Below are positions 33,480 through 43,087 of a DNA stretch of 64,000 nt, piece by piece. The stretch is from JBBDIX01 sp040880235 (GTDB lineage Bacteria > Actinomycetota > Nitriliruptoria > Nitriliruptorales > Nitriliruptoraceae). The first letter of the stretch is position 1, and the number at the start of each line of letters is the position of its first letter. The notes under the pieces are model-generated. The model did not search any database. It was not told the origin of the DNA and worked only from the letters and a program-made list of their open reading frames with translations. The position numbers and the translations under genes were made by a program. The DNA lies in the NCBI GenBank assembly GCA_040880235.1, contig JBBDIX010000084.1, positions 1 to 64,000 on the forward strand. Reading direction: 5' to 3'.

Positions 33480-34412
33480 TCATCCCCTGCCACCGAGGAG
33501 TCCCAGCGCGGTCGTCGCACGACGTCGCACGTCGCTCGCCACCGCCTCTGGTTCGACGACCCGGGCATCGCCCGAGGACATGAGCACGAGTCGCGCGATC
33601 CACCCGGGCGCGTCGGTGCGCAGCGAGATCGTCATCACTCCGTCAGCGCCCTCGATGACCTCGTCGGCCACGATCGCGTCAGCGATCCACCGAGCGCGGG
33701 GGCCGACCTCGAGCACGACCCTGAGGTCGTCGTCCGACGGTTCCCATGCCGGCAGGGGCAGGCGATCGGGCACCTGGGTGGTGGCTGGCGTGCCCGTGGC
33801 GCTCAGCGACGCGATGCGGTCCAACCGGAAGCTGCGCGCAGCGCCGGCCCCGTGGTCGTGGCCGTGCAGATACCAGGAGCCGTCCGCGACCTGGACCGCC
33901 CAGGGATCGACGAGGCGACGTCGAGGTTCGTCGTCCGACCGCCCCTGGTAGGACAGCTCGACCTGCATGCCTGCGTCGACAGCGCGTCGAACCTCGGTGA
34001 GACCCTCTGGTACGTCGTCCACCACGTCCGCGACGTCGTCGGGTACGCCGAGCGCCCGGCGAATGCGATCGAGACCGCTCGCCAGATCCGGCACCTCGTC
34101 GCCGAGCAGGTGGGCGACCGCATCGACCGTCAGCACCAGGCGCAACGCCTCGGCAGGTGTCGGTCGCAGCGGACGTCGCAGTTCGTCGGCCATGCCGACC
34201 ACGACGCGGTCCCCGATGATGTCGACCTCGAACAGGTCGCCGCCGCCCAGCCCGGGCAGACCGCAGAAGTCGAGATGGGACAGGTCACGTCGGATCGTCG
34301 ACGCATCGACGCCGAAGGCATCGGCCGCCTCACCCAGCGAGGCCCCGGGACGCTCCAGGAGCCACGGGATCAGCGCGAGCATCCGCGCGACGTCCGACGT
34401 CGACCGGGTCAC
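33480..34412 (-). CDS. pafC: WYL-domain transcriptional regulator PafC
   Basis: 310 residues. An N-terminal winged helix-turn-helix (ARMLALIPWLLERPGASLGEAADAFGVDASTIRRDL, given in outline) and a WYL domain with DPWAVQVADGSWYLHGHD (about 195-212) and ARSFRLDRIASL are visible. In mycobacteria PafB and PafC form a heterodimer that drives the LexA-independent DNA damage response, despite the proteasome-related name. GTG at 34412 overlaps the pafB stop (GTGA). It is last of the paf genes on this strand. Confidence 0.92.
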   Translation of the reverse strand: MTRSTSDVARMLALIPWLLERPGASLGEAADAFGVDASTIRRDLSHLDFCGLPGLGGGDLFEVDIIGDRVVVGMADELRRPLRPTPAEALRLVLTVDAVAHLLGDEVPDLASGLDRIRRALGVPDDVADVVDDVPEGLTEVRRAVDAGMQVELSYQGRSDDEPRRRLVDPWAVQVADGSWYLHGHDHGAGAARSFRLDRIASLSATGTPATTQVPDRLPLPAWEPSDDDLRVVLEVGPRARWIADAIVADEVIEGADGVMTISLRTDAPGWIARLVLMSSGDARVVEPEAVASDVRRRATTALGLLGGRG

Positions 34413-35392
34413 GAGACGGCCTCGCCAGCGGGCGCATGGGCGGCCACGACGGCCGACAGTGCATCGACGGCGGCGCCACGCACGTCGGCCGGTCCGCTCA
34501 CGAGCACGTCGGGGGCCAGTCCGACCAGCCACGCCAGATCGCGTTCGACGATGAATCCGTCCAGGCGCATCGCCACCCAGTCACCACCCGCTGCCCCAGA
34601 TCCTTCGACCGTCGACGGACCGTCGACCTGCGCACCACCGCGCAGTTCCAGGGCCCACCGTGCGCGTGGCCGCACGGTGAGCATGACAGAGGTGGCCCGG
34701 GCCTCGGAACCTGCGACCGCGGCGGACGGGTCGAATCCGTCGGGTCGCACGAAGGCGTCGGTGGGACCGTCGGCACGTGCGGGACCCACGATCCGGTCGA
34801 GCCGAAACGTGCGTCGGCCATCACGGTCACGATCGTGGCCGATCAGGTACCAGCTGCCCCGCCGGTTGACGATGGCCCACGGCTCGACGCGCCGTTCGGT
34901 GCGCTGCTGGTCGGCTCCCCGGTACGCGAACGACAGGACTCGGCGGTGCACGACCGCGTCCGCGATGGAGTCACTGACGACCTGGGCGCCGAGTCCGACG
35001 CGAAGTGCGGGCACCGGGCCGGCGTCGATCGGATCGGGCGCCCTGGCGGCGAGCCGGCTGAGGGTCGCGCGGCTCGAGTCCTCGCCGGTGAGGCGCACGG
35101 CCAGCGCGAGGGCGGCGACCTCACCGGCCGTGAGGTCCACGTCGGCGAGCTCGTACTCGCGTCGGTCGACGACGTAGCCCAGGTCGTCGCTCAGGGGAAC
35201 GCGGCGGGTCTCGACGGGGACCCCGAGTCGGCGCAGTTCATCCTTGTCACGTTCGAACATGCGCCGCGCAGACTCCGGGGCACCCTGCGCGTAGTAGCCC
35301 GTCGTCCGACGGATGTCCTCGAACGTCAGCGGACGGCGCGCCTCGAGCAGCGCGACCGTCAGGTTGACGAGTCGTTCCACCTTGGCCGTCAA
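34409..35392 (-). CDS. pafB: WYL-domain transcriptional regulator PafB
   Basis: 327 residues beginning TAKVERLVNLTVALLEARRPLT, the conserved PafB start, followed by the winged helix (RMFERDKDELRRLGVPVETR) and a WYL domain with EPWAIVNRRGSWYLIGHDRDR (given in outline) and RTFRLDRIVG. It is the partner of PafC in sensing DNA damage in mycobacteria. The start codon is TTG at 35392, chosen because it places the conserved N-terminus correctly; no ATG is available. It is coupled to pafC by GTGA and lies 40 bp after pafA. Confidence 0.92.
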   Translation of the reverse strand: MTAKVERLVNLTVALLEARRPLTFEDIRRTTGYYAQGAPESARRMFERDKDELRRLGVPVETRRVPLSDDLGYVVDRREYELADVDLTAGEVAALALAVRLTGEDSSRATLSRLAARAPDPIDAGPVPALRVGLGAQVVSDSIADAVVHRRVLSFAYRGADQQRTERRVEPWAIVNRRGSWYLIGHDRDRDGRRTFRLDRIVGPARADGPTDAFVRPDGFDPSAAVAGSEARATSVMLTVRPRARWALELRGGAQVDGPSTVEGSGAAGGDWVAMRLDGFIVERDLAWLVGLAPDVLVSGPADVRGAAVDALSAVVAAHAPAGEAVS

Positions 35393-35432
35393 GGCGCGAC
35401 CTCGGTGGACACCCTTGTGCGCTCAGGCGTGG

Positions 35433-36791
35433 TCACATCGACTCGATAAGACGGTCCACTCGCTCGTCCTCGCTGCGGAACGGATCCTTGCACAGCACCG
35501 TGCGTTGCGCCTGGTCATTGAGCTTCAGGTGCACCCAGTCCACGGTGAAGTCCCTGCGGTGCTGCTTGGCGGCACGGATGAACCGCCCGCGCAGCGCGGC
35601 CCGCGTGTCCGGAGGGGGCTCGGTCATGGCCGTGACGATGTCCGACTCGTCGAGCAGTCGCTGGACACGTCCCTGTCTGGCAAGCAGGTGATGCAGCCCT
35701 CGGCTTCGCACGACGTCGTGGTAGGAGAGGTCGACCATCTGCACGCGCGGATGACTCAGGGGAAGGTCGTGGCGTGCGCGGTACGCCTCGACCAGCTCGT
35801 GCTTGGCGACCCAGTCCAGCTGACGTCCGAGCGACAGGGGATCCGACCCGAGCTGCTCGAGCACGTGACGCCACTCCCCGATGACCCGTTTCGCCTCCTG
35901 GCTCGCCTCACCGTCGGACTGCACGTGACGCTCCACGCGTTCCAGGTAGGCCTGCTGGATCTCCAGGGCGCTCATCTCTCGCCCGCTCGCGAGCCGGACA
36001 CGCCGGGTGCCGGTCACGTCGTGGGAGATCTCACGCACGGCCCGGATCGGATTCTCCAGGCTGAGGTCACGCATCACGCCCTTCTCCTCCAGCGTCCGCA
36101 GCACGAGGTCGCACGTGGCGATCTTGAGCCACGCGGCGTACTCGGACAGGTTGGAGTCCCCCACGATGACGTGGAGTCGGCGAAAGCGCTCGGCATCGGC
36201 GTGGGGCTCGTCGCGCGTGTTGATGATGGGTCGCGAACGCGTCGTGGCCGACGACACGCCCTCCCAGACGTGTTCGGCGCGCTGGGAGAGGGCGAACACC
36301 GGCCCCCGCGGGGTCTGCAGCACCTTGCCGGCCCCGGCGAAGACCTGCCGGGTGATCAGGAACGGGATGAGTGCGTCCGCCAGGCGCTGGAACTCCCCGA
36401 CCCGCGCGACGAGGTAGTTCTCGTGGCAGCCGTAGGAGTTGCCGGCGGAGTCGGTGTTGTTCTTGAACAGCGAGATCGTCCCGGCGATCCCCTCCTCGGC
36501 AAGTCGTTGTTCCGCCGCGAGCACCAGGTCCTCGACGATGCGCTCTCCGGCCCGGTCGTGAAGGACCGCCTGCAGCGGCGAGTCGCACTCGGGCGTCGCG
36601 TACTCCGGATGCGAACCCACGTCGAGGTAGAGGCGGGAACCGTTCTCCAGGAACACGTTCGACGAGCGTCCCCAGGCCACGACCCGTCGGAACAGGTAGC
36701 GAGCGACCTCGTCGGGGCTGAGCCGACGCTGACCCTCGAACGTGCAGGTCACGCCGTACTCGGTCTCGATCCCGAAGATCCTGCGCCGCAC
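35433..36791 (-). CDS. pafA: Pup--protein ligase
   Basis: 452 residues, carboxylate-amine ligase fold related to glutamine synthetase. It attaches the C-terminal glutamate of Pup to lysines of target proteins. Family motifs: RIFGIETEYGVTC at the start, GSHPEYATPECDS (about 58-70), LFKNNTDSAGNSYGCHENYL (about 108-127) and the C-terminal FIRAAKQHRRDFTVDWVHLK. GTG at 36791 has GGGGAGG four bases upstream. It lies 19 bp after prcA and before pafB. The paralogue Dop is at 38722-40194. Confidence 0.96.
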   Translation of the reverse strand: MRRRIFGIETEYGVTCTFEGQRRLSPDEVARYLFRRVVAWGRSSNVFLENGSRLYLDVGSHPEYATPECDSPLQAVLHDRAGERIVEDLVLAAEQRLAEEGIAGTISLFKNNTDSAGNSYGCHENYLVARVGEFQRLADALIPFLITRQVFAGAGKVLQTPRGPVFALSQRAEHVWEGVSSATTRSRPIINTRDEPHADAERFRRLHVIVGDSNLSEYAAWLKIATCDLVLRTLEEKGVMRDLSLENPIRAVREISHDVTGTRRVRLASGREMSALEIQQAYLERVERHVQSDGEASQEAKRVIGEWRHVLEQLGSDPLSLGRQLDWVAKHELVEAYRARHDLPLSHPRVQMVDLSYHDVVRSRGLHHLLARQGRVQRLLDESDIVTAMTEPPPDTRAALRGRFIRAAKQHRRDFTVDWVHLKLNDQAQRTVLCKDPFRSEDERVDRLIESM

Positions 36792-36810
36792 GTGGCCTCC
36801 CCGATGCTCC

Positions 36811-37497
36811 TCAGTCCTCGCCGAGCGCCGAACGCAGCGCGTCGTCGCGCAGGCGGAAGAACTGTCGCCGAGGTCGTGTGCGGTCCAGGCCGGAGACCTC
36901 CAGTCCTTCCGCGGTCAGCGGTGCGCCGCTCACCGTGGACAACGTCGCGACGCACGTGCGCACGACGGTGTCGAGATCCATGCCGAGCTCCCAGTGTTCG
37001 CCGAGGTGCTCGGTCAGCGCATCGGCCTCTCCGCCGATGGCGACGTACTGGTGCTCGTCGACGATCGAGCCGTCGTACAGGATGTGGTACAGCTCTGCGG
37101 GAGTGTCGTGGCCGTCGATCTGGGCGATCATGAGTTCGACCTCGTAGGGCTTGCTGTCGCCCATGAAGATCGCGCCCAGCGCCTGCGAGTAGGCGTTGGC
37201 CAGCGGCTTGGCGGTCACGTCCTCGCGCGCGTACTGGTAGCCCTTGATGTCGGCCAGCCGGATGCCGGCCACGCGCATCGCCTCGAACTCGTTGTAACGC
37301 CCCACGGCGGCGAACGCGATGCGGTCGTAGATCTCCGAGGTCTTGTGCAGGGACCGCGACGGGTTCTCGCTGACGAACACGACCCCGTCCGCGTACTCCG
37401 CCGCGATGAGCGCGCGTCCTCGTGCGATGCCCTTGCGGGCGTAGTCGGCCCGATCCTTCATCAGCTGCTCGGGAGCGACGTAGAAGGGCATCGTCAC
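36811..37497 (-). CDS. prcA: 20S proteasome alpha subunit
   Basis: 228 residues; it forms the outer heptameric gate rings of the 20S core. The N-terminal MPFYVAPEQLMKDRADYARKGIARG pattern is the gating extension and H0 helix, followed by the proteasome fold with AEYADGVVFVSENPS, YDRIAFAAVGRYNEFE and MGDSKPYEVELMIAQID. The start GTG at 37497 has AGGAA upstream; an ATG two codons on is possible. No active-site Thr is expected. It lies 55 bp after prcB. Confidence 0.96.
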   Translation of the reverse strand: MTMPFYVAPEQLMKDRADYARKGIARGRALIAAEYADGVVFVSENPSRSLHKTSEIYDRIAFAAVGRYNEFEAMRVAGIRLADIKGYQYAREDVTAKPLANAYSQALGAIFMGDSKPYEVELMIAQIDGHDTPAELYHILYDGSIVDEHQYVAIGGEADALTEHLGEHWELGMDLDTVVRTCVATLSTVSGAPLTAEGLEVSGLDRTRPRRQFFRLRDDALRSALGED

Positions 37498-37552
37498 GGT
37501 CGTTCCTGTCGTCGGTGGTGGAGCGGGCGCTCCCGGTGGCGGTCGGGGCCGA

Positions 37553-38380
37553 TCAACGGCGACGGCGATCGATGACCGCCTCCACGTGTCCGACGACCTC
37601 GTCGTCGGACAGTTCGCGATAGCCGTCGGCGTCGATCACGACCACGTTCGGATAGATCCGGCGGATCAGGTCGGGCCCGCCGGTGGCACTGTCCTGTTCC
37701 GCCGCGTCGTACAGCGCCTCCATCGCGGTCCGGACGGAACCCGAGGTGTCCGCCTGTGGGTCCACGAGTCGCCGCAACGTGGCGCGGGCGGTCAACGACC
37801 CGCTGCCCACCGCGGCGAGGTCGGTCGCCACGTAGCGGCCTCCGACCGGGTCGTACTCGAAGATCCGTGGGACACCGGTCCGCGGTTCGACCCCGGCGAA
37901 CAACGGCACGATGACCAACCCCTGCATGGCCAGGGGAAGATGCGCACGCACCATGCCCGCGAGCTTCGTCGACTTGCCCTCGAGCGACAGTGGCTCACCC
38001 TCGACCTTCTCGTAGTGCTCCAGCTCGGTGGCGAAGACCTTGGCCAGTTCCATGGCCGGACCGGCCGTGCCGGAGATCGCGATCGCCGACATCCCGTCGG
38101 CCGGGAAGACCTTGCGCATGTCATCGCGCGAGATGAGGTGTCCAGACGTGGCCCGGCGGTCACCGGCGACCACGACACCGTCTCGTGAGATCAGGGCGAG
38201 CACCGTCGTGCCGTCGACGGTCTGCTCCCGGATGTGAGGCGGGAGCCCACCTCCCTGCAGCAGGGCCGGCAGGGCATCGGGGGCGTGACGGCGCAGCGTG
38301 ACCACGAACGAACTGGTCTCCGGTTCGTACGCATGGGGCAGCACGGACAGCACGTCGTCGTCCACGGACAGACCCTTCAT
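37553..38380 (-). CDS. prcB: 20S proteasome beta subunit (proteolytic)
   Basis: 275 residues from ATG at 38380. The propeptide is 57 residues and is cut before Thr58 (VDG|TTVLALISRDGVVVAGDRR), the N-terminal nucleophile; the 57-residue length equals that in M. tuberculosis, which is why this start was chosen. A GTG at 38425 would add 15 residues, and neither start has a strong ribosome site. The fold markers GTAGPAMELAKVF, ELEHYEKVEGEPL, AAVGSGSLTARATL and YDAAEQDSATGGPD follow. It sits directly after pup. Confidence 0.95.
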   Translation of the reverse strand: MKGLSVDDDVLSVLPHAYEPETSSFVVTLRRHAPDALPALLQGGGLPPHIREQTVDGTTVLALISRDGVVVAGDRRATSGHLISRDDMRKVFPADGMSAIAISGTAGPAMELAKVFATELEHYEKVEGEPLSLEGKSTKLAGMVRAHLPLAMQGLVIVPLFAGVEPRTGVPRIFEYDPVGGRYVATDLAAVGSGSLTARATLRRLVDPQADTSGSVRTAMEALYDAAEQDSATGGPDLIRRIYPNVVVIDADGYRELSDDEVVGHVEAVIDRRRR

Positions 38381-38434
38381 CGGCTGGACCGATCGTAGGC
38401 CACCCGCCGCGAGCCGCAGCGTCACACCTTCGCG

Positions 38435-38641
38435 CTACTGGCCGCCCTTCTGGACGTAACCTCGCACGAACTCCTCGGCGTTCTCCTCGAGCACGTCGTC
38501 GATCTCGTCGAGCAGTTCGTCGACGTCGTCGAGGAGGTCCCTGGACGGGGCCTGCGACGACGGCTGCGCGGACTCCTCGTGTTCGTCACCCGCGCGGCGC
38601 TGCTCGTCGTCTGCCTGTCGGCGCTGACCGCTGTCCGCCAT
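38435..38641 (-). CDS. pup: Prokaryotic ubiquitin-like protein Pup
   Basis: 68 residues. The N-terminal half is disordered, polar and Gln/Glu/Asp-rich; the C-terminal half DLLDDVDELLDEIDDVLEEN is the helix that binds the Mpa coiled coil, and the end is VRGYVQKGGQ. The terminal Gln must be deamidated by Dop before PafA can use it. ATG at 38641 has GAGGAG upstream. It lies between dop and prcB, the canonical order. Confidence 0.97.
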   Translation of the reverse strand: MADSGQRRQADDEQRRAGDEHEESAQPSSQAPSRDLLDDVDELLDEIDDVLEENAEEFVRGYVQKGGQ

Positions 38642-38721
38642 GGATCGCTCCTCGTGTGCCGGTCTCGATCGTATCCCCCGAGCCCTGCGCCACATCGGGC
38701 ACTCGCGCCACGTACCGCAGG

Positions 38722-40194
38722 TCAGTCGGTGAGCCGATCGAGCAGTTGTGCGGCACTGGAGACCCCGTCGAACAGGGCCTCGGTGGTCTCCCGGGTGCCC
38801 TTCGACGGATCCATCATCGGCACCCGCTGCAGCGTGTCACGCCCGGTGTCGAACACGAGTGCATCCCAACCGGCAGCCACCACCTCGCCGGAGAACCGGC
38901 GGATGCACTCACCACGGAACCATGCACGAGTGTCCTCGGGCGGGCGGACCATCGCATCGGTGACCTGCGCGTCCGTCACCAGCCGTTCCACGCGCCCCCG
39001 GGCCACGAGCCGCTGGTACAGGCCCCGATCCTCTCGCACGTCGTGGTACTGCAGGTCGACCATCCGCAACCGGTCGCTGTCCCAGTCCAGGCCGTGACGT
39101 GACGCGTAGCCGTCGATCAGTTCAAGTTTGGTGGCCCAGTCGACGCGCCCCGACAGAGAGCCCGGGTCCCGACGTGCGTCGCCGAGCACGCATTCCCAGC
39201 GATCGAGCACGTCGTCGACGACCGGGGCCGCTCCTGCGCGTGCATCCACGTACCTCCGGCACCCCTGCAGGTAGGCGTCCTGTAGGTCGAGTGCGGTCAC
39301 GTGCTGGCCGTCGACCGTCTCGGCCGTCGCGCGCAGGGTCGGGTCGTGACTGAAGACCTGGAAGGCATGGACCGGATCACGCAGTTCGACCGGCGCGTCG
39401 ACGGCCTCGTCCTCGATCGCGTCGAGCACGATCATCATCGTCCCCACCTTCAGGTAGGTGGCGACCTCGCAGAGGTTCGCATCCCCGTTGATGACGTGCA
39501 GTCGGCGGAATCGCGCCGGATCAGCGTGCGGTTCATCGCGCGTGTTCATGAGCGGACGCTTGAGCGTGGTCTCCAGCCCGATCTCGACCTCGAAGAAGTC
39601 TGCGCGCTGTGACAGCTGGAAGGGCACCTCCTCGTCGAACTCCGTGCCGAGGCGGCCTGCCCCGACGAACACGCTGCGGCTGACGAAGAAGGGGAGCAGG
39701 GCCTGGGTGAGCCGACCGAACGGGACGTCGCGGGGCACGAGGTAGTTCTCGTGCGTGCCGTACGCCGCACCCTTGCCGTCGGTGTTGTTCTTGTGGATCA
39801 GGACGCGGCCACCCGGTGCGAGGTCGGCCGCGGCGCGCCTGGCCGCGTCTGCGAGGATGCGTTCACCGGCCTTGTCCCACCGAACCAGGTCGAGCGCGTT
39901 GGAACACTCGGGCGTGGCGTACTCGGGGTGCGCATGGTCGACGTAGAACCGGGCACCGTTGGTGAGCACCGTGTTGGCGAGCCCTGCATCGGGATCGGCG
40001 ACCACTGCGGACTCGAAGCCACGGGCATCGCGCATGGGCTGTTCGTCGGTGTGGTCCCACCCCACGTCAGACGGGCTCGCCCGCCGGTGCGCACCGACGA
40101 CCATGGACGACGCGAGCACCGGGTTGACCTCGGTGGGTCCGTCGACGGCGATGCCGTACTCGGTCTCCACGCCGACGAACTTCTGGGTCGCCAC
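38722..40194 (-). CDS. dop: Pup deamidase/depupylase
   Basis: 490 residues, the PafA paralogue that deamidates Pup-Gln to Pup-Glu and removes Pup from substrates. It begins QKFVGVETEYGIAVDG; the Dop-specific loop insertion follows (about 35-60, ASPSDVGWDHTDEQPMRDARG region). Then come HAHPEYATPECSNALD and IHKNNTDGKGAAYGTHENYL. The extra N-terminal loop and length separate it from PafA. GTG at 40194 with GAGGG upstream. It lies between mpa and pup. Confidence 0.96.
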   Translation of the reverse strand: MATQKFVGVETEYGIAVDGPTEVNPVLASSMVVGAHRRASPSDVGWDHTDEQPMRDARGFESAVVADPDAGLANTVLTNGARFYVDHAHPEYATPECSNALDLVRWDKAGERILADAARRAAADLAPGGRVLIHKNNTDGKGAAYGTHENYLVPRDVPFGRLTQALLPFFVSRSVFVGAGRLGTEFDEEVPFQLSQRADFFEVEIGLETTLKRPLMNTRDEPHADPARFRRLHVINGDANLCEVATYLKVGTMMIVLDAIEDEAVDAPVELRDPVHAFQVFSHDPTLRATAETVDGQHVTALDLQDAYLQGCRRYVDARAGAAPVVDDVLDRWECVLGDARRDPGSLSGRVDWATKLELIDGYASRHGLDWDSDRLRMVDLQYHDVREDRGLYQRLVARGRVERLVTDAQVTDAMVRPPEDTRAWFRGECIRRFSGEVVAAGWDALVFDTGRDTLQRVPMMDPSKGTRETTEALFDGVSSAAQLLDRLTD

Positions 40195-40238
40195 GCCCGG
40201 CCCTCAGGGCCTGGCAGGTCGGGGGCTGCCCGACCGGC

Positions 40239-42086
40239 TCACAGGTACTGACCAGCGCTGACGTTCTCGATGGCACGGCCGGACGCGTCCGGGCCGCCCA
40301 CGAGCGTGCGCACGTAGACGATCCGTTCGCCCTTCTTGCCCGAGATCCGCGCCCAGTCATCCGGATTCGTGGTGTTCGGCAGGTCCTCGTTCTCGCGGAA
40401 CTCGTCGTGGATGGCACGTAGCAGGTCGTCCGTGCGCAACCCGTACTCGTCGTCGGTGATCCGGCGCTTGATGGCGAACTTCTTGGCCCGGGCGACGACG
40501 CTCTCGATCATCGCACCCGAGTTGAAGTCACGGAAGTAGAGGGTCTCCTTCTCCCCACTCGCGTAGGTGACCTCGAGGAACTCGTTCTCGCGGTCGGACG
40601 CGTACATCTTCTCCACGGTCTGGTCGATCATCGCCGCCACCGTCGCCGTCGGGTCTCCGTCGTGGGCCGCGAGGTCGTCGGCGTGCAGCGGCAGGCGTGC
40701 GTGCAGGTAGATGGCGAAGATCTCCCGCGATGCGTCCTCATCCGGACGATCGACCTTGATCTTCACGTCGAGCCGTCCGGGCCGCAGGATCGCCGGGTCG
40801 ATCATGTCCTCACGATTCGACGCGCCGATGACCACGACGTCGCGCAGGTTCTCCACACCGTCGATCTCGGCGAGCAGCTGCGGGACGATGGTGGTCTCCA
40901 CGTCGGACGACACCCCCGAACCCCGCGTGCGGAACAGCGACTCCATCTCGTCGAAGAACACGATCACGGGACAGCCCTCAGCCGACTTCTCCCGTGCACG
41001 CTGGAAGATCAGGCGGATCTGACGCTCGGTCTCCCCCACGTACTTGTTGAGCAGTTCTGGTCCCTTGACGTTGATGAACCAGCTGCGCACGTCATCGCGG
41101 CCCGTGCGGTCGCGGACCCGTTGGGCCAGCGCATTGGCCACCGCCTTGGCGATCATCGTCTTGCCACATCCCGGGGGCCCGTACAGCAGGATCCCCTTCG
41201 GTGGGCGCAGTTCGTGTTCCAGGAACAGATCCCCGTACAGGTAGGGCAGCTCCACCGCGTCGCGGATCGCCTCCACCTGGTCGCGCAGTCCCCCGATCTG
41301 GTCGTACGTGACGTCAGGGACCTCCTCCAACGTCAGCTGCTGGAGCTCGGGCTTCTCGATGCGTTCGAGGGCACTGCCGGAACGCAGGTCGACGAGCAGG
41401 GTGTCGCCCGAACGGATCGCCACGTCGAGCAGGGGCAACGCCGGCTGCACGATGCGTTCGTCGTCCGAGTGGCCGGCCACCACGATGCGGCCATCGTCGA
41501 GCACCTCGGACACGATCATGAGTTCACCGCGGTCCAGGAAACGTCCGGCCCCGACGATGTTCATCCCCTCGTTGAGCAGGACCTCCTGGCCCAGCTCGAA
41601 TCCATCGGCACCGACGTCCGCAGAGAACGAGACCTCGAGCTTTCGACCGGACACCATCACCGTCGCGGTCTGGGCATCGTGGGTCGCGCCGAGATAGGTG
41701 GCGTACGCGTGCGGTGGGGCCGAGAGGCGGTCGATCTCCTCCCGCAGGGCGGCCAGCTGGTCGCGCGCGGCACGCAGGGTCTCCTCGAGGCGACGGTTCT
41801 GTCCCCGCATCGCCTGGGCACGACCGCGCGCCTCGAGCAGTCGTTCCTCGAGCGCCCGGATCCGCGTCGGGGCCTCCTCGAGGCGCCGACGCAACAGGTC
41901 GACCTCCTCGCGCAGGTACTTGACCTCGGCCGCGAGTTCGTCGGGATCATCGGTGTCGAAGTGGACGGTCGGGTCGTATCCGCCGGTCGAACCCGGGACT
42001 CGGTACGCGTCCGCGCGGGCACCCTCTGGTGCCGAGGACACAGGCTCGTGACCGCTCGGGCGGGACGGACCGGGCGTGCCGACCAC
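40239..42086 (-). CDS. mpa: Mycobacterial-type proteasome ATPase (Mpa/ARC)
   Basis: 615 residues. This hexameric AAA+ unfoldase captures pupylated proteins and feeds the 20S core. In order: a disordered N-terminus, a coiled coil (about 48-122) that binds Pup, the OB domains (about 125-235), Walker A GPPGCGKT (303-310), Walker B VIVFFDEME, and the sensor region NREDMIDPAILRPGRLDVKI. The C-terminus ends GQYL, the tyrosine-containing tail that docks on PrcA. GTG at 42086 has AGGAG five bases upstream. It lies downstream of ttuA and trmI and upstream of dop. Confidence 0.97.
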   Translation of the reverse strand: MVGTPGPSRPSGHEPVSSAPEGARADAYRVPGSTGGYDPTVHFDTDDPDELAAEVKYLREEVDLLRRRLEEAPTRIRALEERLLEARGRAQAMRGQNRRLEETLRAARDQLAALREEIDRLSAPPHAYATYLGATHDAQTATVMVSGRKLEVSFSADVGADGFELGQEVLLNEGMNIVGAGRFLDRGELMIVSEVLDDGRIVVAGHSDDERIVQPALPLLDVAIRSGDTLLVDLRSGSALERIEKPELQQLTLEEVPDVTYDQIGGLRDQVEAIRDAVELPYLYGDLFLEHELRPPKGILLYGPPGCGKTMIAKAVANALAQRVRDRTGRDDVRSWFINVKGPELLNKYVGETERQIRLIFQRAREKSAEGCPVIVFFDEMESLFRTRGSGVSSDVETTIVPQLLAEIDGVENLRDVVVIGASNREDMIDPAILRPGRLDVKIKVDRPDEDASREIFAIYLHARLPLHADDLAAHDGDPTATVAAMIDQTVEKMYASDRENEFLEVTYASGEKETLYFRDFNSGAMIESVVARAKKFAIKRRITDDEYGLRTDDLLRAIHDEFRENEDLPNTTNPDDWARISGKKGERIVYVRTLVGGPDASGRAIENVSAGQYL

Positions 42087-42151
42087 CGGTGCTCCTGACG
42101 TCGACGCAGGGTTTCACCGCGTCATCGAGCGTACAGCAGCGCTCCCGGGAA

Positions 42152-43087
42152 TCAGGTGACCGAACTGCCCGAGGCCGCGCCCGCGACCGGGTCGTCGGGA
42201 GCTCCGTCCACGGGCCCGTCCACCCATCGGACCGACGCGTCCGCGGGCTTGCGGTAGCGGGGCGTGGGACCCCCCTCGTCAGGGTGCACGACGCGACGCG
42301 CAACCGTCAGGAAGGCCGTGTGGGCGACCATTCGATGCGCTGGACGCACCGCCAGTCCGTCCACGTCCCAGTTGCGCTGCATGGTCTCCGAGGTCCGCAC
42401 GTCGAGGAAGCGCCCGTCGGCGTCGAGGGCCTCGGTGAGGCGCATGACCTGCGGGACCGTCGGCGTGTACGACACCAGGATGCCTCCGGGTGCGAGCGCC
42501 GTCGCGGAGGCATCGACGACCCGCCACGACTCGAGCAGGTCGAGGACCACCCGGTGTGCACGCAGTTCGGGCAGGCCCTCCTCCACGTCCCCGAGGCGCA
42601 GCTCCCAGTTGTGGGGCACGTGCCCGTGGAACGCCTCGACGTTGCGCTGCGCGATGCGCGCATGGTCCTCACGCCGTTCGAACGACACCACGCGGCCTGT
42701 GGGACCGACGGCGTCGAGCAGTGCCAGCGTCAGGGCTCCGGAGCCCGCCCCGGCCTCCACGACGACACATCCCGGGCGCACGTCGGCGCCCCCGACGATC
42801 ATCGCCTGGTCCTTCGGGTAGACCACCTGGGCGCCGCGCTTCATCTTCAGCACGTAGTCCTCGCGGGTCGGCCGCAGGATCAGCACCTCCATGTTGCGGT
42901 TGGTGCGCAGCGCCGTGCCCTCGGTCGACCCGATCATGGCGTCGTGTTCCAGCAGGCCGGCATGGCTGTGCCACTGGGCGCCCGGTTCGAGGGTGATCAG
43001 GTATCGACGTCGACGCCGGTCGTGGAGCACGACCCACTCCCCCGGTGCCAGCGGCTCGTCGGTCCCGGGCAGGATCGGTCCACTCAC
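42152..43087 (-). CDS. trmI: tRNA (adenine-58-N1)-methyltransferase TrmI
   Basis: 311 residues. TrmI makes m1A at position 58 in the tRNA T-loop. It has an N-terminal beta domain (PLAPGEWVVLHDRRRRRYLITLEPG, in outline) and a Rossmann methyltransferase domain with VVVEAGAGSGALTLALL (about 105-121, SAM motif I), SFERREDHARIAQRN and DVEEGLPE. The C-terminal tail from about 270 is low complexity. GTG at 43087 overlaps the ttuA stop (GTGA), so the two tRNA T-loop enzymes are co-translated. TrmI near mpa is conserved in actinobacteria. Confidence 0.94.
   Translation of the reverse strand: MSGPILPGTDEPLAPGEWVVLHDRRRRRYLITLEPGAQWHSHAGLLEHDAMIGSTEGTALRTNRNMEVLILRPTREDYVLKMKRGAQVVYPKDQAMIVGGADVRPGCVVVEAGAGSGALTLALLDAVGPTGRVVSFERREDHARIAQRNVEAFHGHVPHNWELRLGDVEEGLPELRAHRVVLDLLESWRVVDASATALAPGGILVSYTPTVPQVMRLTEALDADGRFLDVRTSETMQRNWDVDGLAVRPAHRMVAHTAFLTVARRVVHPDEGGPTPRYRKPADASVRWVDGPVDGAPDDPVAGAASGSSVT

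Noticed and set aside
35313..37133. 606-codon open frame on the plus strand across pafA
   Set aside because: Antisense shadow caused by high GC; composition is Arg/Pro/His-rich and no domain is recognisable, while pafA is certain.
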